In this document: positions 56,935 through 64,000 of the stretch, one piece after another
How the letters are laid out: every line of letters starts with the position of its first letter
How positions within the stretch are numbered: position 1 is the first letter of the stretch
NCBI GenBank assembly: GCA_949130485.1
Contig: OX422205.1
Span: forward strand, 3,702,415 to 3,766,414
Reading direction: 5' to 3'
Source of the DNA: Agelas oroides
Taxonomy: Eukaryota > Porifera > Demospongiae > Agelasida > Agelasidae
DNA: 64,000 nt
The notes under the pieces: generated by a model
The model's database searches: none
Told to the model about the DNA's origin: nothing
Seen by the model: the letters and a program-made list of their open reading frames with translations, nothing else
Program-made: the position numbers and the translations under genes

Positions 56935-57716
56935 GAATGCAGTGCATTGTGGGGCGAGCGTGAGTGAGTTGTATGGTGCATTAGCATTCCATACACACTA
57001 ACTTTTCCCACTTGCATACATGTCATGTAAGAATAGGCTCATTCCCAGGTCCGACTGTAAAACTATAGGCGGAGAATGCCTGGGGAAGAGGCTATATATC
57101 AAATGTATGCCGGTATTTGTGGAGCAATTTAACTTGGGTATGTGCTAATCTTGGGTTCATTGTACGCACCCTGTGTGTCATTTCTGTGAAATGGTAGCTA
57201 CTGCAGCAGAAACAAGGTCTCAAAGCAGTTGGAGGCGGCTTGAACAGTTGTAAGTTAAGGATGAGGGTTCAACACCTTGGTACAAACTAGTACATTCTGT
57301 TGGTTTCCTGTGTCTCCAACGTATTCACATCTTGACACTGTCTCCTCAAGTCACGGTCTATAGTGCATGGATAGTTGCTGAGCACATACAGCAGTGGAAT
57401 CAGAATTCTCTCAGCTATGGGGTATGGAGTCAGGGTGGTGTAGACTACATTTAATATCAGCCCCTTTCCAGAGCACAATTACTGGAGTTGTGGTATGGGG
57501 TTTTAGAAGCTCTTCTGCAGCTGCTGCTCATGAGGGTCACGCAGACCTCACTGGTTCTGGTCCTCACAAGCTAATCACTGTCTTTAATATACTGAGCACT
57601 CCCCGTTGGCGTCAGTGTCACGCAGCACGTTAATAATCAGTCTCCGTCTTGCTACTCGAGCCTCCCTTTCCTCACCGTTTTCAAGTCCCTGTTACGTTGG
57701 TTCTCACTGTTCAGCC
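56935..57716 (-). repeat. Dispersed repeat R1, copy c, inverted relative to 4.0-4.8 kb
   Basis: Reverse complement of 4040-4790 with high similarity. It continues as CCTCCCTTTCCTCACCG ... CTGTTCAGCC, which the paralog at 48.1-48.25 kb joins directly to R2. Here that junction is interrupted by the KDZ transposon. Confidence 0.85.
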
Positions 57717-57879
57717 TTTCTATCTAGACCAGGCTCAAAATAGGGATGGACAGATTTTTATAAAATGTCTTATAACATGTTATTGGGAAGGAAATGGTTA
57801 TTGCTAGCCATCATCTGGTATCTTCTCCTATGAGATAGAGAAAAGAGATTGTCATGGTGGTTTTGCAAGTGTATATGTG

Positions 57880-59080
57880 GTTGTGTACCATGTTATAGAT
57901 GGTTATGGATGGTTATATGTGGTTATATGTGGTTGTACATGGTTATAGGATGTTATAGATGGTTATATGTGGTTATGGATGGTTATACATGGTTATAGAT
58001 GGTTATAGGATGTTATAGATGGTTATACGTGGTTATAGGATGTTATAGATTGTTATACGTGGTTATAGGATGTTATAGATGGTTATACGTGGTTATAGGA
58101 TGTTATAGGGTGTTATAGATGGTTATACATGGTTATAGGTGGTTATAGATGGTTATACATGGTTATAGGATGTTATAGGATGTTATAGATGGTTATACAT
58201 GGTTATAGATGGTTATAGGATGTTATAGATGGTTATACGTGGTTATAGGATGTTATAGATGGTTATACATGGTTATAGGATGTTATAGGATGTTATAGAT
58301 GGTTATAGACGGTTATAGGATGTTATAGATGGTTATACATGGTTATAGGATGTTATAGATGGTTATACATGGTTATAGGATGTTATGTTATAGATAAACC
58401 ACAGTAGACAGGGATTTATGGTCCATAAACCACCCGAGCCCGAGGGCGCAGCCCGAGGGCGAGGGTTGTTTATGGACCATAAATCCCTGTCTACTGTGGT
58501 TTATCTGTTATATTCTCCACTCTGATTGGTCCTTGTTGTATTAGTAAATACACATGGTAGTTTTCACTGTAAACAAGGTATGTTATTAGTAAACATGTAA
58601 AGTAATTTACACTCTAAACAAGGTAGCTTATAGGAAACATCATTTTACAACTTCCTGTGGTATATGGAACAGAATCTACAGAATCTACAACTTCCTGTCA
58701 GTATATGGAAAATAATACCCACCTGTTACCACAGAAACAAGGGTGAAGTGGAGTATATAGATGGTTATACGTGGTTATAGGTGGTTATAGATGGTTATAC
58801 ATGGTTATAGGATGTTATAGATGGTTATACATGGTTATAGGATGTTATAGATGGTTATGCATGGTTATAGGATGTTATAGATGGTTATACGTGGTTATAG
58901 GTGGTTATAGATGGTTATACATGGTTATAGGATGTTATAGATGGTTATGCATGGTTATAGATGGTTATACATGGTTATAGATGGTTATACGTGGTTATAG
59001 GTGGTTACATATGGTTAGACATGGTTATAGGTGGTTATAAGATGTTATAGATGGTTATATGTGGTTATAGGATGTTATAG
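57880..59080. repeat. Left subterminal minisatellite array of the KDZ element
   Basis: Dozens of short units combining GGATGTTATAGA, TGGTTATACA and TGGTTATAGG, interrupted by a hairpin (58393-58505) and a ~250-bp unique stretch to about 58754. ORFs made of repeated WLYMVIGCYR are artefacts. Confidence 0.92.
58393..58505. repeat. Near-perfect 43-bp-arm hairpin inside the left array
   Basis: GATAAACCACAGTAGACAGG ... and its complement CCTGTCTACTGTGGTTTATC pair with one mismatch; the loop is GC-rich (GAGCCCGAGGGCGCAGCCCG). It interrupts the minisatellite, so it looks like a later insertion or a cis structure. Confidence 0.9.
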
Positions 59081-61122
59081 ATGCAAAGATTACCCTTCGC
59101 TGTACGACATGTCAGACAAATTACCGCTACGACCAGTATGGTGGTGAGGCAAAAGGATACCGTTACTATGATTGGCCACAGCCGTACGTTCGAGCAAGCA
59201 ATGCTGCCTATGTGGAACGGCTGTGTTATGCCCAGTGGGCCTCCTTGGGGTAAGCTGATAATTCTTTAGACGTCTAAACTTTAGTAACTTTAACCTAACT
59301 TTAGTAACTGATTTTGTTACAGTCATCATGCGTGGGTGAGTTTTGAGGCTAGTGCTGAGGTGTACAATGAAGTAATGGCATCAACTGAAAACAGCAATGC
59401 AACAAACTTCCAGGAGTTCCTCAGGCGCCATCCTTTCAAACAGTGTTCTGAAGGTATGTCATGAGCTACATGTAAGTACTGTAGTTAATATTCATGGTTA
59501 ATTGCTTGTCCTACATGTTCCTGAGCATGCTTGTGTACATTGATATGCACTGAAGACTCACTCATATAGCAATTTTTTTGCACACATATGTAGACTGTGA
59601 AGATCTGGTGAAAGGGGGATTACATCTACTGCATCGGAAAACAGTGGCTGATGCATTTTGGAATGCTGAGCTTGAAGATGAGCTGCGGCAGAGGGGATGG
59701 ATTAACTCTCCTTTTGCTGTGCCCTCTGACCGGGAGCGACTGATGCAGGAGGTGGATAAAGTAAGGGCAGTCAGCATTTACCCCCATGAGGTCTGCTCAA
59801 AGGAATGTCAGATGAGAGGTGAGTTTTGTTGCACATCTGGCATTACATAGTATATCCTGAAGTATGACATTCACTGTACTTATTTTTAGGTTGTGGAAGG
59901 CTGTTCTCAATTGACGGCAACTGGAAGATTTGTTACCCACACTGCATGTGGCAGCCTGCAATGACTGTAGCTAGTTTCAGTGGGGCTTTGAACTATGTAA
60001 ACGCTTGCCCTAATCAACCTGAGCCTGGCAGGGTGTTCTGTGCAGATCACTGCCAGAGTGCCGAGCGTAAGAGTGTGCCAACTTCCCTGAAGGAGTTTAC
60101 AAAGTACTCTAAAGGTATGTGCGTGTGGACAAGTAAGATCAAATACTGTTTTATTATGTTACTTTTTTCTCTATGGTTGCATGCACAGAACACCCAGATT
60201 GGATGAAGAACAAGCCACCAAAGACAGCTGCAGCAGACTGCCAAGGTAAATCATGTATATACAAAATAATTAACTACGTAGTGTCATAAGTAATCTTTCC
60301 TTGTAGTCTTGGGTTCAGGTTCCATGCATGAACAGTGAGGCTGGGAATGAGGTATGTTTCCTTCCTGGTATCATTTGATGCTATACTCTTCGGTTATGCA
60401 GGTACTTCACAGCTTCTGGCTCAGTATAATGCTGTTGCTAAGCCAATTGATGAGGGCCTAAGAGGAGATAGCTACGAAGACAGCCTGCAATAAGGATACA
60501 GGTGGAAAGCGGAGGCTGCAGAAGTGGACCAGGGGAGCCTGGTTTTGCGTTAGTGGAGGAGGACATATTCAAATGTGGCAGCCACTTTACCAGTAAGTAA
60601 CAGCTCACCCACTAATCTTACAACCAGGAGCACATAACGACGTATCACATTATTATGCACTCCTGATACACCAAATGACTAGCTTCTTCCAGTCTTCTCT
60701 TGTCTTGTGCCCAAATGCAGCAACTAGCCACGTCAGTCATTTTGTATGACAACATGTGCCATGTTAACAACTTGAAGGTGGCCCGAAAACCACTCCCCCT
60801 CCCAGGTGACCTCCAATACATATGGCTTGATGTGATGAAGATCATCGATGAACTCCACATTAAAAACCATGTTGACCCTCGTTGCCAGCAGTATCACCCG
60901 AATATAGTGAGGGAGACAATACCGGACATGAACACTATGGCTTGTGAACAGACATTTGCACGGATGTCATGCTATAAAAAGATTTTAAGTGCAATGCCGA
61001 AAACTCACCACCATTTTTATCTACACAGAATGGTGCAGAGGCGCAATAAGTATTTAAGTTTATGTTATGCACTTGGCAGGAAACCAGTCCAACCTAGAGT
61101 TAGGCATGTAGGTGATGTTTGA
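59081..61122 (+). pseudogene. KDZ-transposase-associated protein (CxC cysteine clusters), degenerate
   Basis: Seven exons splice in phase up to exon 6: 59081-59249, 59323-59453, 59594-59818, 59890-60114, 60189-60245, 60402-60592, then 60693-61122. Motifs in order: LRCTTCQTNYRYDQYGG and YVRASNAAYVERLCYAQWAS; CGRLFSIDGNWKICYPHCMW and NACPNQPEPGRVFCADHC (Cys clusters associated with KDZ transposases); GAWFCVSGGGHIQMWQPLYQ; and VILYDNMCHVNNLKVARKPL, DELHIKNHVDPRC, MNTMACEQTFARMSCYKKI and PKTHHHFYLHRMVQRRN. Exon 6 changes frame between DEGLRGDS and CNKDTGGKRR, and upstream exons of the usual N-terminus are missing, replaced by minisatellite. It is therefore probably dead. Confidence 0.8.
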
Positions 61123-61237
61123 TTGTATTGTAGTTAGTTACGTCAGTTTAATTTTAAGTTCTACACCTCATAATTATACACTGTGTTTGTACACTATCCT
61201 TTAAATCCACATAAAACTGTATTGTCAATGTCCCAAA

Positions 61238-61612
61238 TTACAATATATATAACCACATATCACAACCTATAACCCTATATAACCACATATAACCACCTAT
61301 AGCCACATATAACCATCCATAACCACATATAACAACCCATAACCACCTATAACCACATATAACCATCCATAACCACATATAACAACCCATAACCACCTAT
61401 AACCACATATAACCATCCATAACCACATATAACAACCCATAACCACCCATAACCACATATAACCATCCATAACCACATATAACAACCCATAATCACCCAT
61501 AACCACATATAACCATCCATAACCACATATAACAACCCATAACCACATATAACCATCCATAACCACATATAACAACCCATAACCACATAACCCTATATAA
61601 CAATAACCAAAC
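61238..61612. repeat. Right subterminal minisatellite array of the KDZ element (inverted)
   Basis: Units ACCACATATAACCATCCATA and ACCACATATAACAACCCATA repeat with a ~60-bp higher period. In reverse complement they match the TGGTTATATGTGG units of the left array. Confidence 0.92.
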
Positions 61613-61756
61613 ATACCACCCATCCTTCTGTATGGTAATGTTTCATTCCCTGAGTATGACATATAACAGTATAACCATTAAAACATTTATATCATGTTAT
61701 AATTTCACCCAAAAAGTTCTTACTATCCCTATATTGAGCCACAAGTGTTTCTATCC

Positions 61757-61960
61757 TGCTAGTCTTGTCTCTTGAGCAACAGTGGTTAACATGAATCAAC
61801 ATGCAATGAGGAAATATTGCATCGCGCACAAATGGGGCAGGATGTATATATACGGAATACGCACGTACCAAACATATATATATACATATATATATACATA
61901 TATATATATAGACAATTTTCCGTTTACACCACAAGTGTGGGGCTCGCTGCGCTCGCCCCA
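61757..61960. repeat. R2 copy with (TATA)n, right of the KDZ insertion
   Basis: GTCTTGTCTCTTGAGCAACAG ... GACAATTTTCCGTTTACACC, then GCTCGCTGCGCTCGCCCC. It was continuous with 57.2-57.72 kb before the KDZ insertion. Confidence 0.85.
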
Positions 61961-62070
61961 ATAACTCTTACTCAGACAGTAAAGCTTTTCTACGTTTCAT
62001 TGCGTTCCCCAACAGTAGTACCATCGATGCGAAGGCATGGCAACAGTCACAAACTGACCTCTTCACGTGA

Positions 62071-62210
62071 ACTACGGTATTACACTGTGGGCATACCTTT
62101 CTCAGACGCATAGACCTAATCTACGGTATTACACTGTGGGCATACCTTTCTCAGATGCAATGTTAGACCTAATCTACGGTATTACACTGTAGGCATACTT
62201 CTGAACCTCT
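62071..62210. repeat. ~50-bp tandem repeat, 3 units
   Basis: CTACGGTATTACACTGTNGG starts at 62072, 62121 and 62173. Confidence 0.9.
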
Positions 62211-62343
62211 CGTAAAAGACCATCACAAACGTCTAAGTTCGACGGAAAAACCACAATACCGCGTGCTCCAACTCACGTGATTACACATTTACCGTTACGT
62301 ACGTGTTACGGAGAGGTATACGGAAACATTGCCCGTGAAGAAA

Positions 62344-62361
62344 ATGGCTGACTTAGTCGCG
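62344..62361 (+). CDS. Possible first coding exon (MADLVA) with splice donor
   Basis: ATG GCT GAC TTA GTC GCG is followed at once by GTAAGTTT, a strong donor, downstream of a CpG-rich stretch. This is the pattern of a short first exon. No second exon was identified before the window's end, so it is speculative. Confidence 0.25.
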
Positions 62362-62396
62362 GTAAGTTTATAACGCTTCTAACTTTTGAATTAAGT

Positions 62397-62453
62397 ATTG
62401 CATATATTGCGCGTCAGCGCCATCCCTACATAGAGAGTCTACCGACTCTCTGA
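62397..62453. repeat. Short repeat with 3' terminal stem-loop, copy 3
   Basis: Same unit and same 3' edge as 19548-19603. It sits in the putative intron after the MADLVA exon. A (GTC)n run follows at 62472-62501. Confidence 0.85.
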
Positions 62454-62509
62454 TACCCAATTGAGATTTTTCGTCGTCGTCGTTGTCGTAGTCGTCGTCG
62501 TCAACCGGA

Positions 62510-63118
62510 AAAAAATTCTCTAAAGAAGCAAGGGCACAGTCAAAATAGCCGATATCTCAAGAATGGTCTACGGGATCACTATCAGACTGGCAAGCATGAA
62601 AGCTCTAGCAGTTACTAATCAACAGTGAACAAATTGTGTCAGTAGCCCAAGGGAAACAGATGCAACAGTGAGATATCCGTAAAACACGGATTTCTCCAGA
62701 ACGGTAGGCACAACAGCTATCGAACTTACTGGTAAGACAGTTCCACCTGTGAGCAACCAACGGCAGACAAACAGCAACTGTACCTAAGACAAACACGCTC
62801 TTTGTTCCTACCAACCCAAGCATACAACAGGAGCCATTTTTACATGTAAGACTGGTCTGGTTCCCAGGATACATGGATTGGGAATGTAGAAAGTATACTT
62901 GGGAAATACGAGGGCAAACGCGGACGTTCGCGGAGCGAAGTCAATGTGTGTCCCTAGTAAAATCTTCTTTAGTTTGTTTCCTGCCCTTGTCTTTGTTGTA
63001 ACCTTGCTCTGCTCTGTGTGTGTATGAGGTGGTGCTGAAGACCAGCAAATTGATGCAACACCCGTCTTTAGAACAATTATACATATTGTATTATGCGCCT
63101 ATCAATAGTATGCCCCAC
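62510..63118. other. Spacer, no gene recognised
   Basis: An 89-codon antisense ORF (62605-62874) has no motif. Nothing else supported. Confidence 0.45.
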
Positions 63119-63129
63119 CTAGCATACCT

Positions 63130-63495
63130 AGTCTCGTGCCCAGACTACTTTTCACCGAGCAGGCAAATAGTCTGGTAACTGCCTATACCGTTTTGGTTCC
63201 AAATCACCATGACGTCACGTCAACTGGATTGTGAATTCAAAAACGCTCTAGTAAACAGCGAACTCCGACACAGCCTACTTGTGCTCCTTTCGAAAGATAG
63301 AATAGCCTAGTCTATACGGGGCAGCTAAGGTTGCCCGATCAATGTCCATTTCGCTAGTAAATCGTTGGCACGCAGTGTGGAATGCAGTCTTCGATGATGT
63401 CAAGCATTCCGGCGCACTTGTACAAAAATGGAATAGGCAGTTGACCAGACCCATTTTTCCGGCGGGCTTGAAAAATGTGGTCTGGGAACGAGACT
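63130..63495. mobile_element. 366-bp AGYCTCG hairpin-TIR element with 11-bp duplication
   Basis: The left end is AGTCTCGTGCCCAGACTAC, hairpin partner TAGTCTGGTAACTGCCTATA. The right end, inverted, is AGTCTCGTTCCCAGACCAC with GGGTCTGGTCAACTGCCTAT. CTAGCATACCT flanks both sides (63119-63129, 63497-63507). Confidence 0.9.
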
Positions 63496-63507
63496 ACTAG
63501 CATACCT

Positions 63508-64000
63508 GGGGCAGATGTTGGAGAAGGAGGGGGATTTGTCGTTGGAATCTTCCACAAGTGGTTGGTACTTAGTCGGGATTGTCCAAATCCACTCAAATTG
63601 CATATATATTCTCTTTCATTGTGTTAAAAAATGTCTTTGGAAAATTTGTGAATTTCACAGATACTCATCCTGTCACACAGTGTACATGACAGGGAGATAT
63701 GGGGTATTTGTAAGGGATATGTAGGGGATGGTATGCAGGTTTGTGCCCCAGGTATGGGGGCTTGTTCGTTAGGACATGTCAATTCCCCTCCTTTTCCCCA
63801 CCAAGCCCCAGGTATTGGAGGTAGGGCATACCACAGATACGTAGGTGCACTATACAATACAACCCGTGTGGTAGCTAGCACCTGTTGGTGTTGCTTAGCC
63901 TTAGGCCACTCCAAATTAATCTTTAGTTTCTGGTCCTACCTTTCCTTCCTTCATGATAAAGAGCGGGTGGGTGATGAAGACCATAGAACTCCTTCACTAA
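63508..64000. other. Right edge of the window, no gene recognised
   Basis: ORFs of 60-96 codons lack motifs. Related CCCCAGGTATNGGGG-like segments near 63745 and 63805 are mirrored but short. Confidence 0.4.

Larger units (their letters stand above)
57725..61747 (+). mobile_element. 4.0-kb KDZ-type DNA transposon
   Basis: It is flanked by TTTCTATC (57717-57724, 61748-61755), an 8-bp duplication of the size reported for Zisupton-type elements. TIR-like ends GGCTCAAAATAGGGATGG (57732) and, inverted, GGCTCAATATAGGGATAG (ending 61740) lie 7 bp inside. Next to each end are inverted subterminal arrays of GGTTATA-type minisatellite. The paralogous sequence at 48.2 kb lacks the insertion. The interior encodes a broken KDZ-type protein. 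Confidence 0.8.

Noticed and set aside
58771..58980. ORF of WLYMVIGCYR repeats and its mirror at 61.3-61.7 kb
   Set aside because: Pure minisatellite translation inside the KDZ subterminal arrays.

Overview
The window looks like gene-poor, repeat-rich DNA from an early-branching animal, most likely a demosponge. The clues are a death-domain/NACHT gene with spliceosomal introns, a long beta-helix/multi-TM receptor-like protein, a secreted fibrinogen-like protein, DUF6589 and KDZ mobile-element genes, and many short foldback elements. The species is not proven, and family names are recognised from motifs, not from a search.

Layout: 0.1-1.7 kb (-) is a broken DUF6589 gene running off the left edge. 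2.2-4.9 kb holds minisatellites, a hairpin and a dispersed repeat. 5.06-11.3 kb (+) is a second, broken DUF6589 gene split by a 2.7-kb L2/CR1-like LINE; its tail overlaps a RecQ-like helicase exon on the other strand (11.2-12.4 kb). 13-16.6 kb has a long palindrome, a LINE remnant inside a foldback and a palindromic MITE. 17.2-18.2 kb may be a tiny two-exon gene. 20.0-26.9 kb (+) is the best host gene, a four-exon death domain-TM-NACHT protein. 28.0-31.2 kb (-) is an intact 1085-aa beta-helix/multi-TM protein. 31.9-41.3 kb is nested transposons and duplications. 41.3-43.0 and 45.7-46.9 kb are two related ~80-bp satellites, with a PHD-finger remnant between them. 50.15-51.37 kb (+) is an intact secreted fibrinogen-like protein behind a TATA box. 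51.7-53.6 kb holds two TIR elements. 57.7-61.7 kb is a KDZ-type transposon flanked by inverted minisatellite arrays. The rest is repeats and short exons.

Main idea: a short-hairpin terminus (AGYCTCGTNCCCAGRCC ... GGYCTGG) recurs across the window. Several complete copies are flanked by 10-11-bp target-site duplications. Both DUF6589 genes start about 180-240 bp inside such a terminus and point away from it. This suggests DUF6589 is the transposase of this hairpin-TIR family, possibly with the RecQ-like helicase as a partner.

Only four genes look intact or nearly so: the death-TM-NACHT gene, the beta-helix/TM gene, the fibrinogen-like gene and (5'-incomplete) the RecQ-like exon. The first two could both be surface or innate-recognition proteins, but nothing in the sequence shows that they act together.
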